A stretch of 64,000 bases of DNA. Source: Gluconobacter morbifer G707 (GTDB taxonomy: Bacteria; Pseudomonadota; Alphaproteobacteria; Acetobacterales; Acetobacteraceae). Every line of letters begins with the position of its first letter. Position 1 is the stretch's first letter. Below, one piece after another: positions 16,968 to 25,833 of this stretch. The translations under genes were made by a program, and so were the position numbers. Below the pieces are notes generated by a model. It did not search any database. It had not been told where the DNA came from and saw only the letters and a list, made by a program, of their open reading frames with translations. The stretch covers positions 620,001 to 684,000 of the forward strand of contig NZ_AGQV01000001.1 of NCBI RefSeq assembly GCF_000234355.1, read 5' to 3'.

Positions 16968-19907
16968 TCAGGAAGGATCGCTGGCAAGAGGCGCAACCGG
17001 TTCTGAAAGAAAAGCCCGGATGTCGTCCAGCGCTTCGGCCAGACTCATCCGGCGGACGTCCACACCGTCCGGAAAGGCACTCAGCAGGCGTGAGGGCATC
17101 CGCCGGTCCAGCATGACGAAAACGCCACGATCACTGCCCTGCCGGATCAGACGGCCGAAAGCCTGACGCAGTCTCATCCGCGTGATGCGATCATCATAAT
17201 CGCCGGGTCGTCCTTCCGACAGCAGGCGGCGGCGTTCGCGGTGCAGAATATCCGGTCGCGGCCAAGGTGTTTTCTCGAAAACCACCATGCGCAATGCTTC
17301 TCCCGGAACATCCACGCCGTCGCGCATGGCATCCGTTCCCAGAAGGCAGCTATGCGTCTCGGTCCGGAAGACATCCACAAGCGTGGCATTGTCCATCGCA
17401 TCCACATGCTGGGCGTAAACGGGATAGCCCTGCGTTTCGAGGGGTTCGCTGATGCGTTTGTGGACCTCTCTCAGGCGGCGGATCGCTGTGAACAGTCCGA
17501 GCGCACCACCGCCCGCCGTTTCGAACAGGCTGCGGAAGGCATGGGCGAGGGACGAGATTTCTCCGGAAACGTCCGTGATAACATACGCCCGCGTCTGCCG
17601 GGCATAGTCGAACGGACTCATGAGAGACGCACGCAGGGGCGGCTTCATGAAATGCGTTGCGCCGAGACGGATTTCGGCTGCGTGCCAGCTTTCCTCATCC
17701 TCCCCCTGGCCCGTCTGGTCCCGCAGTGTCGCGGAGGTCAGGAGCAGCCCATGGGCGGGTGTCTGGATTGTTGAGGCGAAAGGAATGGTCGGGTCCAGCC
17801 AGTGCCGGTAGAGGCCGATGTCATGATCACCCTGCGCCGCCCGGGTCCGGGGCAGACGTTCCGTGCGGATGAAGTCCACATGGGTGGGTGTCACGCCGGC
17901 TTCCGGCGGGGTCTGGAGTGCATCAAGCATCGCAACCCATCCGGCGACCCGGCTGATGGCACGACGGTGCAGGGTGCGGATCAGGGCCTCGATCCGCTGA
18001 CGGGTCGGGGCATCCATTTCAGGATCGTCTTCGATCTGCGCTTCGAGACGTTTCGCCAGAAGAACCATAGGCTCTTTGAGCCGTCGTAGCGCCCGCGCCA
18101 GTGTCTCGGCGCGTTCCGTTACGTCGTCATTGGCCGGATGCAGATCGCATTCCGCAGAGGCGTAGCCGCTCCGGTCTTTTTCCCGGCTCTGTCTGGCCCG
18201 CAGCTGATGATCCAGTGCCCGCAGGAACGTCTCCGAGGGGTTTTCCGGGCCTGTCTCTTCCGGCAGGAGAAGCGGCAGAGCCGTTATGTCGTCCGGAACG
18301 GGACTGTCATTTCCGGTGCCAGTTGCGTCATGGTCCGAAGGTGGGTTCAGCCGTGAACTCCATCCTGGCGCGGGCAGGGAACGGGCGGCCTGAAGAACGG
18401 CGTGCAAAGGTGCATCGATGGCCGGGATACGTTCCACCAGATCATCCAGCCGGCGCAGGAGGCCACGTGCGCGGGAACGGCTTCCTTCCGCACCCAGAAG
18501 CCAGCGGCGCAGTTCCGCCGCTTCGAGGCCGGACAGGACGGTTGCAAAGGCACTGTCAGCTGCATCGGGGACATGGTGTCCTTCATCGAAGACATAGCGC
18601 GTCGGGGCTGCATCTTCGTCTGGCAGGCCCGGGCGCGCCAGGGCAGCCCAGGCGGCCTGTGACATGACGAGCGCATGGTTCGCCACCACCAGGTCGGCCT
18701 GGCGGGCGCGGCGGATCCCATGTTCCACAAAGCAGGTCTGGTAATGCGGGCACGCGGAATGGATGCACTCTCCACGACGGTCTGCTGCGCCATAAAGTGT
18801 CCCATGTCCGAACAGTTCTCCGAACCAGCCGGGCAGGTCACCGCCCATCAGGTCACCGTCGCGGCTGGCTTCCGCCCAGCGTGCCAGCAGGGCAAGCGGC
18901 AGAAGGGCCGCCATCCCGTCAGGGCCGCGCGAGGTGGCCGTGTTGAGCAGGTCTTCCATGTTCAGAAGGCACAGATAGTTTTCCCGGCCTTTCCGGACGA
19001 CGACTTTATCCCGCAGGACCGCGTCATCGGGATAAAGCCGCCGCAGCTCCTGTTCGATCTGCCGTTGCAGGTGGCGTGTATAGGTGCTGACCCAGACCGC
19101 GCCGTCATTCTGTTCCGCCCAGAGGCTGGCGGGAGCGATATAGCCGAGTGTCTTTCCTGTTCCGGTCCCCGCTTCCGCCAGCACCACATTGGGGGAGCCG
19201 ATGGTCTCGCGCGGTTCAAAGGCAGCCGTTGCCACAGACGCGAAATCGGCCTGTCCCGGACGGACTTCCGCGTTCTTGCCCAGGATATCCTGAAGGCGCT
19301 GCCGCGCGGCTTTCTGGGAAACGGGCTGGCTGCCCGGAGCGGGGCGGGGGGCTGTTTCTTCCCATTTCGGAAGGCGTTTCCAGATCCGGATGGCTTCGGA
19401 GGGATGTCCTGTGCCGGCTTCGTGTGGGGCACCGATCGCCTGCGCCACTTCACCGCTCCATGCCCATCCGGCGCGCGTCAAAGGTGCAAGGAGGGCACGA
19501 AGACGGGCGCCTTCCCGCGTTTCCGCCATGGCGCGCAGGCGATCGAGCATGGCTTCGCACAGGATCGGCAGAAGATCGGCGCTGATGGTTTCGGGGGGTG
19601 TCAGGCCCAGGGCCAGGGCCAGTCCGCGCGGCGTCGGCGCGACCGTGGTGGCGGGGCAGGTGAAGAGGAAAAGATCCAGCAGGTCGAACCAGGGTACGGG
19701 CTGGGAAAGGGGCGAAAGATCAAGCGCGCGCAGGGCGGCCGGACCGTGCACCAGCAGGGGCGGTGGAAACTGGGCGAGCCGCTGGCGGGTTTCCTCCGCT
19801 GACAGGTCCAGCAGTTCTCCATCCGGGGTCAGAAGTGAGGACTGTCCACGCCGCGCCACGAGGGCAGGGGCATCGAAGGGGGAAAGGAAGGAAGGGGACG
19901 GAGGCAT
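16968..19907 (-). CDS. DinG/XPD-like ATP-dependent DNA helicase with N-terminal extension
   Basis: This 979-residue superfamily 2 helicase of the iron-sulfur XPD/DinG branch has Walker A AEAGTGTGKT (about 245-254), four cysteines placed to bind a 4Fe-4S cluster (about 314, 382, 387, 393), a DEGH box (about 442-445), and C-terminal motifs including LLGTDAMRDGVDVPGEAL and the motif VI-like MRLRQAFGRLIRQGSDRG. DinG-type enzymes unwind 5'-3', acting on R-loops, forks or G-quadruplexes. E. coli DinG has 716 residues; the extra N-terminal ~230 residues contain FDLLDLFLFTCP-type sequence that may be a degenerate exonuclease-like domain (inference). An in-frame GTG lies directly before the ATG. Confidence 0.9.
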   Translation of the reverse strand: MPPSPSFLSPFDAPALVARRGQSSLLTPDGELLDLSAEETRQRLAQFPPPLLVHGPAALRALDLSPLSQPVPWFDLLDLFLFTCPATTVAPTPRGLALALGLTPPETISADLLPILCEAMLDRLRAMAETREGARLRALLAPLTRAGWAWSGEVAQAIGAPHEAGTGHPSEAIRIWKRLPKWEETAPRPAPGSQPVSQKAARQRLQDILGKNAEVRPGQADFASVATAAFEPRETIGSPNVVLAEAGTGTGKTLGYIAPASLWAEQNDGAVWVSTYTRHLQRQIEQELRRLYPDDAVLRDKVVVRKGRENYLCLLNMEDLLNTATSRGPDGMAALLPLALLARWAEASRDGDLMGGDLPGWFGELFGHGTLYGAADRRGECIHSACPHYQTCFVEHGIRRARQADLVVANHALVMSQAAWAALARPGLPDEDAAPTRYVFDEGHHVPDAADSAFATVLSGLEAAELRRWLLGAEGSRSRARGLLRRLDDLVERIPAIDAPLHAVLQAARSLPAPGWSSRLNPPSDHDATGTGNDSPVPDDITALPLLLPEETGPENPSETFLRALDHQLRARQSREKDRSGYASAECDLHPANDDVTERAETLARALRRLKEPMVLLAKRLEAQIEDDPEMDAPTRQRIEALIRTLHRRAISRVAGWVAMLDALQTPPEAGVTPTHVDFIRTERLPRTRAAQGDHDIGLYRHWLDPTIPFASTIQTPAHGLLLTSATLRDQTGQGEDEESWHAAEIRLGATHFMKPPLRASLMSPFDYARQTRAYVITDVSGEISSLAHAFRSLFETAGGGALGLFTAIRRLREVHKRISEPLETQGYPVYAQHVDAMDNATLVDVFRTETHSCLLGTDAMRDGVDVPGEALRMVVFEKTPWPRPDILHRERRRLLSEGRPGDYDDRITRMRLRQAFGRLIRQGSDRGVFVMLDRRMPSRLLSAFPDGVDVRRMSLAEALDDIRAFLSEPVAPLASDPS

Positions 19908-20023
19908 CACGTTTCACTCTAACGGCAAGCCCCGGAAGGCGCGAGGCCGTTTTGGGAATATGGGAACGGATCGTGAAAATTCAGGGCGTGTTGAACGCGA
20001 AAGCGCCTGTGGAGAGGAGAGAT

Positions 20024-20083
20024 ATGTTTTATAATGAAAAAGGAGGCGTTTCCTGCGTAAAAGCCGTGTCGCGTATCGCTTGA
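20024..20083 (+). CDS. Possible 19-residue leader peptide upstream of lysS
   Basis: A strong ribosome site (GGAGAGGAG, 20011-20019) precedes an ATG that opens a 19-codon frame, MFYNEKGGVSCVKAVSRIA, ending at TGA 20081-20083. The stop overlaps the -35 of the candidate lysS promoter. Two lysine codons are present but not clustered, so classical attenuation is not obvious. No family similarity. It may be a leader ORF or chance. Confidence 0.3.
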   Translation: MFYNEKGGVSCVKAVSRIA

Positions 20084-20108
20084 CCGGAAGGGAGTGTCTC
20101 CCTAGGTT
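20080..20108 (+). promoter_or_regulatory. Candidate lysS promoter
   Basis: TTGACC (20080-20085), a 17-base spacer, and TAGGTT (20103-20108). The expected start of transcription is within about 5 bases of the lysS ATG at 20120, which has no Shine-Dalgarno site, so the mRNA may be leaderless. Confidence 0.45.
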
Positions 20109-20119
20109 CCCCTGTAATC

Positions 20120-21739
20120 ATGCAGACTTCCAAGACATCTCCAGCCCTCTCCCTCGCATCGGATGCGCCGCTCCCTAAAGCATGGCCATTCGAGGAAGCC
20201 CGGAAAATTGCCTCTCACGTAGAGGGGCGTGATCCGGCGGTTCCGGCCCTTCTGGAAACAGGCTATGGCCCGTCCGGCCTGCCGCATATCGGCACGTTCG
20301 GAGAAGTTGCCCGGACGACCTGGGTCCGTCAGGCGTTCGAGACCCTGACCGGGCGCCCGACGCGCCTGCTCGCCTTCTCCGATGACATGGACGCTCTGCG
20401 CAAGGTTCCGACCAATGTGCCGCAGCAGGAGATGCTGGCACAGCATCTCGGGCTGCCGCTCACCCGTATTCCCGATCCGTTTGGGGAGTATGAGAGCTTT
20501 GCGGCGCATAATAATGCGCGGCTGCGCCAGTTTCTGGACAGCTTTGGCTTCCAGTACGAATTTGCGTCTTCCACACAGTATTACACCAGCGGCGTTTTCG
20601 ACGCGGCCCTGCGCCGGATGCTCGAAGTTCATGATGAGGTCGTCGCGACCATTATCCCGACACTCGGGCCTGACCGTCGCGCCACATATTCTCCTGTCCT
20701 GCCCATCCACCCCGAAACGGGTCAGGTCATGCAGGTTCCTCTTATCGCGGTGAATCCTAATGCCGGGACAGTCGTGTGGAAGGACGAGAGCGGCCGGACC
20801 TTCGAGACTTCCGTGTTCGGTGGTCAGGCGAAGATGCAGTGGAAGGCCGACTGGGCCATGCGCTGGTATGCGCTGGGCGTGGATTACGAGATGTCGGGCA
20901 AGGATCTGATCGACAGCGTAAAATTGTCTTCGAAGATCTGCCGGATTCTGGGCAAAAAGCCTCCTGCCGGGCTGACCTATGAGCTGTTCCTGGATGCGAA
21001 TGGCCAGAAAATCAGCAAGTCCAAGGGAAATGGCCTGTCCGTCGAGGAATGGCTGCGCTATGGCACGCCGGAGAGCCTCGCGCAGTACATGTTCCAGCAG
21101 CCGACCCGCGCCAAGCGCCTGTATTTTGACGTCATTCCCCGCGCGACGGATGACTATCTGACGCTGGTGCAGAAGGCGGAAACGCAGGAACCGGCTGATC
21201 TCATGGCCAATCCTGTCTGGTTCATTCACGGTGGCCACATCCGCCCGGAAGATACGAGCCCCGTGTCCTATACGGCGCTTCTGAACCTTGCGAACGTCGC
21301 CAATGCCGACAGGCCTGAAACGCTCTGGAAGTTTTTGCGTCGCTACGATCCGACCCTCTCGCCGGAAACCCATCCCTATGTGGACAAGCTGGTTCACTGC
21401 GCGCTGACCTATTTCAAGGAGCAGGTTTACCCCAACAAGACCTATCGTTCCCCTACGGAAACGGAACGCAGGGGGCTTGAGGATCTGGCGGACGCACTGG
21501 AAAAGCTGGATCCGGCCACGTCTCCGTCTGACGTTCAGGATGTGGTGTTCGAAGTGGGCAAGCGGTATTTTGCCAAGCCGGAACTGCGGTCATGGTTCGG
21601 CTGCCTGTACGAGGTGCTGTTGGGACAGAAGGAAGGTCCGCGTTTCGGCATTTTCGCGTCCCTGTTCGGGCTGCCGGAGACGGTTTCCCTCATCCGGGAA
21701 GCCCTGGCCCGTCCGGTTGACGGAACAGTTCAGGCCTGA
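20120..21739 (+). CDS. lysS: Lysyl-tRNA synthetase, class I
   Basis: This is the class I (Rossmann-fold) LysRS found in archaea, alphaproteobacteria and some others, not the class II enzyme of E. coli. It charges tRNA-Lys. The 539-residue protein has the HIGH equivalent GPSGLPHIGTF (about 50-60), SDDMDALRKVP, MSGKDLIDS and the KMSKS equivalent KISKSKGNG (about 295), then an alpha-helical anticodon-binding region. The MprF-like gene starts 3 bases after its stop, so charged Lys-tRNA synthesis is coupled to a lipid-related gene. The start codon lacks a clear ribosome site. Confidence 0.96.
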   Translation: MQTSKTSPALSLASDAPLPKAWPFEEARKIASHVEGRDPAVPALLETGYGPSGLPHIGTFGEVARTTWVRQAFETLTGRPTRLLAFSDDMDALRKVPTNVPQQEMLAQHLGLPLTRIPDPFGEYESFAAHNNARLRQFLDSFGFQYEFASSTQYYTSGVFDAALRRMLEVHDEVVATIIPTLGPDRRATYSPVLPIHPETGQVMQVPLIAVNPNAGTVVWKDESGRTFETSVFGGQAKMQWKADWAMRWYALGVDYEMSGKDLIDSVKLSSKICRILGKKPPAGLTYELFLDANGQKISKSKGNGLSVEEWLRYGTPESLAQYMFQQPTRAKRLYFDVIPRATDDYLTLVQKAETQEPADLMANPVWFIHGGHIRPEDTSPVSYTALLNLANVANADRPETLWKFLRRYDPTLSPETHPYVDKLVHCALTYFKEQVYPNKTYRSPTETERRGLEDLADALEKLDPATSPSDVQDVVFEVGKRYFAKPELRSWFGCLYEVLLGQKEGPRFGIFASLFGLPETVSLIREALARPVDGTVQA

Positions 21740-21742
21740 TTC

Positions 21743-23833
21743 ATGGTCAGCCCGCGGGATGATGACTGGCAGGCCATAAAAGACCATGCTCCCGAACCGG
21801 AGATGGGGGCGGAAGACAGGGAGACGAAGCAGCGCTGGCGGTCCCTGCTGACCCGGGCGCCGGCTGTCGTAGGGCTTTTCCTTCTTGTTGGCGCTGTCAT
21901 CGTCATCTGGCGCGAACTGCGTCATCTCTCCCTGCGCGACATCATGACGAGCCTTGGCGCCATTCCGGATACGGCGCTGCTGGCCGGGGCAGGGGCGACA
22001 GTCCTGTCCTATTTCATCCTGTCTTTCTATGACCGGCTGGCCTGTCTGCACGTCAGGGCGAAGGTATCCTACAAGCGATCCGCTTTTGCGGCGTTCTGCT
22101 CATATGTCCTTTCGCACAATCTCGGCTGTGCGGCCATTTCGGGGGCGGCGGTCCGGTTCCGGCTGTACCGGAGCTGGGGTGTTGCTCCTGCGGCAATCGC
22201 ACAGATCATAGCCTTCTGTTCCGCGACCTATCTTCTCGGAACACTGGCGCTGATCGGCTACGTCCTGATTGCGCAGCCTCACGCCATCCCGATTCTCTCC
22301 CGTTTGCCGACGATCCTGCTCCAGCTTGCAGGGGTTGGCTGCTGGGTGGTTCTTGTCGCTTATGTCGCCCTGTCGCGGACCCGTCGTCATATCCGGCTCG
22401 GCCGGTATGAGATCGAACTTCCCAATACCGGAATTGCCATCGGCCAGATTGTGGTCAGCGCCGCCGACATGGCCGCCACGGCACTGATCGCCTTTTCCGT
22501 TCTTCCGCCCCTGCCGCCTGAAGCGCATTTCGGGTTCGGCACGTTTCTGGCGGTCTATCTGGCGTCCTACACGGCGGGGCTCGTGGCCAGTGTGCCGGGG
22601 GGCTTAGGGGTTTTTGACAGCGCCATGCTGCTGGCCCTGCGTCCTTATCTCCCTGTGCCCCAGATCATGGGCGCCATTCTGGTGTTCCGTCTGTTCTATT
22701 ATATCATTCCCCTGCTGCTGGCGGGGTTGATGTTCGCAGGGCATGAGATTTTTCTGCGGGGGGAGCAGGTTCTCGTTTCTGCGGGACAGGCGCCCAAGCG
22801 GATGCGTCCCAGCCAGGTCATCCGTGAATCGGAAGCGGATTTCTCGGTTGCCGTTGCGACCAGCGTGCAGGCCGTTGTGGGGCTTCTGCTGGTTTTCTAT
22901 GCGCTGGTAGCGCCGATCCCGCCTTTGCAGACCGCTCTTGGGGCGGCCGTTTCGCAGATCGCGGATCTGCTCCTGACTGTGGCGGGCGTTGCGCTGGTGG
23001 GGCTGGCTCTGGGTCTGTCCCAGCGGGTGGCGCTGGCCTGGCGCGCCTCGCTCGGCGTTCTGGCAGGCTGTGTCGTCTTGCTGGTCCTGCGTCATGCAGC
23101 GTGGGAAGGGCCGGTCATCGTGGCTCTGGTCATGCTTCTCATCGCCCCGTTCCGGAGCTGTTATTATAGGCGGGCCCATCTTCTGGTCGCTCCGCTGACA
23201 CCGTCGATGCTGGCGCCGCTTTCCCTGTGGGCGCTGGGGCTGATCGGTGTGGGATGGGTCGCTGTCCAGCGGCATCTGGGGCCGATCTGGTGGCGCTCCA
23301 TGATCTATGATGCCCATACCGCAATCGGCAGGTGGTTTCTGGGGGTGTCCGCGCTTTGCGGCTTTTACGTGCTGTGGCGCGGAATGGGACGGGCGCGCAT
23401 CCGTTTCGATGCCTGGACGGCGGAGAATGAGCGCCATTATCATACGCTTGCTCATGCTCTGTCCGAACTTGGCCCCCGCCGTCCTACCGGCCTTTTGCAC
23501 GACGAAACCGGTCGTGCCGCCATCCCGTTTCTCCGGACTGGCGAATTCATCATCGGTCTTGGTGACCCTGCGGGGGCGGAGCGCAACTGTGTTGCCGCTG
23601 TCTGGCGCCTTCGGGATCTGGCATTGCAGGAAGGCTGCAAACTGGCATTTATCCGGGTTGGCCAGTCGCTGATGGCTGTTTATAACGATCTCGGATTGAC
23701 AGTCTGTCCCGACAGGACAGCTGGAACAATCTGCTGTTTTTCCGAGGATTACCGTATGCTTCGGGCATTCCTGAAGAATGAAGAACGTCAGGCTCGCAAA
23801 CGCCGCGATCTAACGGAGCCGCACAGACCGTGA
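21743..23833 (+). CDS. MprF-like membrane protein with shortened synthetase domain
   Basis: MprF proteins attach lysine from Lys-tRNA to phosphatidylglycerol and flip the product outward, raising resistance to cationic peptides. The 696-residue protein has about 12-14 membrane helices across residues 35-550, with flippase-like VPGGLGVFDSAMLLALRPYLP (about 285). The cytosolic tail begins near residue 557 and keeps the first part of the DUF2156 synthetase (FIIGLGDPAG, then a W-R-L-x-D segment). It ends after only about 140 residues where MprF has about 300. The following bases belong to marC, so this is not a simple frameshift. Synthetase activity is doubtful; flippase function remains possible. 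It follows lysS by 3 bases. Confidence 0.85.
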   Translation: MVSPRDDDWQAIKDHAPEPEMGAEDRETKQRWRSLLTRAPAVVGLFLLVGAVIVIWRELRHLSLRDIMTSLGAIPDTALLAGAGATVLSYFILSFYDRLACLHVRAKVSYKRSAFAAFCSYVLSHNLGCAAISGAAVRFRLYRSWGVAPAAIAQIIAFCSATYLLGTLALIGYVLIAQPHAIPILSRLPTILLQLAGVGCWVVLVAYVALSRTRRHIRLGRYEIELPNTGIAIGQIVVSAADMAATALIAFSVLPPLPPEAHFGFGTFLAVYLASYTAGLVASVPGGLGVFDSAMLLALRPYLPVPQIMGAILVFRLFYYIIPLLLAGLMFAGHEIFLRGEQVLVSAGQAPKRMRPSQVIRESEADFSVAVATSVQAVVGLLLVFYALVAPIPPLQTALGAAVSQIADLLLTVAGVALVGLALGLSQRVALAWRASLGVLAGCVVLLVLRHAAWEGPVIVALVMLLIAPFRSCYYRRAHLLVAPLTPSMLAPLSLWALGLIGVGWVAVQRHLGPIWWRSMIYDAHTAIGRWFLGVSALCGFYVLWRGMGRARIRFDAWTAENERHYHTLAHALSELGPRRPTGLLHDETGRAAIPFLRTGEFIIGLGDPAGAERNCVAAVWRLRDLALQEGCKLAFIRVGQSLMAVYNDLGLTVCPDRTAGTICCFSEDYRMLRAFLKNEERQARKRRDLTEPHRP

Positions 23834-24528
23834 GTCTGCCTCCTGCGCTCGGGAATGTCACCACCAGCTGGCTTATTGCCTTTCCGGCCCTGTTCTCGAT
23901 CATCAATCCGCTCGGCGCGTCTCTGATCTTTGCGCAGATCACAGAAGGACGGGCCCGTCACGAGGTGCTTACGCTTGCGCGTCTCGTTGCGCTGTATTCA
24001 CTGGGGATTCTGCTTGTTTCCATCTGGTTCGGCGGCTGGATCCTCGGTTTCTTCGGAATTTCCATTAATGCCCTCCGCATTACGGGAGGCCTTGTCGTGG
24101 CCTCACGGGCCTGGGTCATGCTCCTTCAGCCGGAAACGTCCGAGGCCCGGAAGGAAAAACAGGCTTTTCAGGATGGGAGAACGGTTGCCACCGTTGATCT
24201 GAAGGAGCTGGCGTTCTTCCCGGTGGCCCTGCCATTTACGGTCGGGCCAGGCAGTATTTCTGTCGCCATCGCTCTTAGTACATCCAGCCTGCCTGGCGTG
24301 CCGCTCTCGGATTATTTCCTTGGTCTCTCCGCTGCGGCAACAATGATGGCCGTTATTATTGCTGTTGTTTATGCCTATGCCGAGCGGGTCGTCGCCATGC
24401 TTGGTGTGACGGGAACGCGGATTGTCGGGCGTCTTGCTGCCCTGCTTCTTCTTGCGATCGGCATCCAGATTCTCGCTTCCGGCGTAGAAGGATTCCTGAT
24501 CGAAACCCTGCACAAGGCGAAGCTTTAG
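23830..24528 (+). CDS. MarC family integral membrane protein
   Basis: This 232-residue protein has six predicted membrane helices and the MarC/UPF0056 hallmarks: FSIINPLGASLIFAQIT (about 22-38, the conserved N-P-G/A pair), IRITGG-like LRITGGLVVASRAWVML (about 80) and a second half-repeat starting LPFTVGPGSISVAIALS. The family was once linked to multiple antibiotic resistance, but its transport function is unknown. The GTG start overlaps the mprF stop (GTGA), so it is translationally coupled to the lysS-mprF pair. It converges on the UDG-family gene with overlapping ends. Confidence 0.9.
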   Translation: MSLPPALGNVTTSWLIAFPALFSIINPLGASLIFAQITEGRARHEVLTLARLVALYSLGILLVSIWFGGWILGFFGISINALRITGGLVVASRAWVMLLQPETSEARKEKQAFQDGRTVATVDLKELAFFPVALPFTVGPGSISVAIALSTSSLPGVPLSDYFLGLSAAATMMAVIIAVVYAYAERVVAMLGVTGTRIVGRLAALLLLAIGIQILASGVEGFLIETLHKAKL

Positions 24529-25124
24529 TCCTGTAGCAGGGTCCTGACCCGTTCGCGCAGGGCCGGGATGACATCTTCCTGAAACCAAGGAGAGCGCCGT
24601 TCCCAGGCTCCGGTCCGCCAGGAGGGATGGGGCAGGGGGAAATAGTCCGGAAGATAATCCCGGAAATTCCTGACCCGTTCCGTAACGGAGCCGCGTCCGA
24701 GAACATGATACTGGGAATAGCTGCCTACCAGAAGTGTCAGGCGGATATCCGGCATGAGCGATAAAACCCTGTTCCGCCACAGAGGAGCGCATTCAGGACG
24801 TGGCGGACAGTCTCCTCCCTTGGGGAGGCGTCCGGGATAGCACAGTCCCATGGGCAGGATCGCGACCTTGCGGACGTCATAGAAATCGTCTGCCGATATC
24901 CCGAGCCACTCGCGAAGGCGGTCCCCCGAGGCGTCATAGAACGATCTGTTGCTCATATGGGCTTTCGTGCCCGGCGCCTGACTTGCGATCAGCAATCGGG
25001 ATGTGCTCGAGACGTGAATAAGAGGGCGGGCACCCAGTGGAAGATGCGCCTCACAGACCCGGCAGGCCCTGACTTCATGGACAAGGGCTTCCAGAGGTTT
25101 CCTGCAATCGTCAGGTGAAATCAT
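24525..25124 (-). CDS. Uracil-DNA glycosylase superfamily protein
   Basis: This 199-residue protein has the UDG-fold landmarks LLIASQAPGTKAH (about 44-56, like the G-x-A-P-G loop of families 4/5), LTLLVGSYSQYHVLG (about 130) and the C-terminal PLPHPSWR (H-P-S, leucine-loop histidine). Cysteines in CRVC (about 21-24), GLCYPG and DCPPRPEC suggest an iron-sulfur or metal site as in family 4 UDGs, an inference. The first motif lacks the classical catalytic Asp of family 1. The likely role is removal of uracil or another damaged base. Its start overlaps the thpR stop (ATGA). Confidence 0.8.
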   Translation of the reverse strand: MISPDDCRKPLEALVHEVRACRVCEAHLPLGARPLIHVSSTSRLLIASQAPGTKAHMSNRSFYDASGDRLREWLGISADDFYDVRKVAILPMGLCYPGRLPKGGDCPPRPECAPLWRNRVLSLMPDIRLTLLVGSYSQYHVLGRGSVTERVRNFRDYLPDYFPLPHPSWRTGAWERRSPWFQEDVIPALRERVRTLLQD

Positions 25125-25684
25125 TCGTCCTCGAAAAGAAGGGAAATATCGGGGTTCCAGGCATATTCCGCCCGGGGGATATAGACATGCTGATCATATC
25201 CGCGAAGGCTCTCGAATAATGTAACATGCTCGACGGGCATTGGTTCTGTGCGGAAAAGATTATGCGTCTGTACCCAGCGTGCCGCTTCGGGGCGCTGGCT
25301 TGTGGCGGTATGACCCAGAGCAACGAAAGGGTGAAACCGCCGTTTGGCAATACTGCAGCCGGCCCGCCGCAGCGCGGTCTCGATCTGGCTGCGAAGGGCG
25401 TTCAGAGCGGGGGAACGATCCAGTTTGATCACCAGACTATCTGCCGTCATGCCTTCCCGCAGGTCTGCGCCGTGGAACGAAAGCGCGAAGGGCTCCCATG
25501 AAAGACGGGACAGGGCCAGATCGATTTCTTCCATCATGTGACGGTCTGTCACCTCACCGATGAATCGCAGCGTTACATGATAATTTTCAGCCGGAATCCA
25601 CTGCACACCGGGCATGGAGCCGCGCAGGAGGGCAAGGGCTTCACGCTGGGCGTCAGGAAGGTCAAGTGCGACAAAAAGTCTCAA
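25121..25684 (-). CDS. thpR: ThpR-like 2H phosphoesterase with an altered second motif
   Basis: ThpR (LigT) proteins are 2'-5' RNA ligases or cyclic phosphodiesterases with two HxTx motifs. The first is intact in NYHVTLRFIG. In the second, the family pattern F-H/R-P-H-V-T-L appears here as FHPFVALGH: catalytic His and Thr are replaced by Phe and Ala. The family N-terminus RLFVALDLPD begins at a TTG (25684), giving 187 residues, normal length. The frame extends to another TTG at 25795, but that leader has no similarity and would crowd the divergent gene. It is coupled to the UDG-family gene downstream by a four-base overlap. Confidence 0.8.
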   Translation of the reverse strand: MRLFVALDLPDAQREALALLRGSMPGVQWIPAENYHVTLRFIGEVTDRHMMEEIDLALSRLSWEPFALSFHGADLREGMTADSLVIKLDRSPALNALRSQIETALRRAGCSIAKRRFHPFVALGHTATSQRPEAARWVQTHNLFRTEPMPVEHVTLFESLRGYDQHVYIPRAEYAWNPDISLLFEDE

Positions 25685-25833
25685 GAGGCGCGTTTCCCGG
25701 GAAAAGAGGGGTGAAAAAGGGGTAATATTCTTGACCGGAATGATAAAATTCCCACATTCATAGGGAAGTACGAACGGCCTTAACGGGTTCGTCAAGCGCC
25801 CTTCTCCTGAGGGCTTACATTGGAAAAGGTGTC

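Noticed and set aside
16770..17006. 78-codon plus frame between groEL and the helicase gene
   Set aside because: Cysteine/arginine-rich, overlaps the helicase 3' end, no family-like sequence.
22604..23500. 298-codon minus frame opposite mprF
   Set aside because: Product rich in Gln/His/Arg, the usual antisense of a leucine-rich membrane gene.
23600..23833. A frameshift explaining the short MprF C-terminus
   Set aside because: No other frame continues the domain and marC begins at the stop codon.
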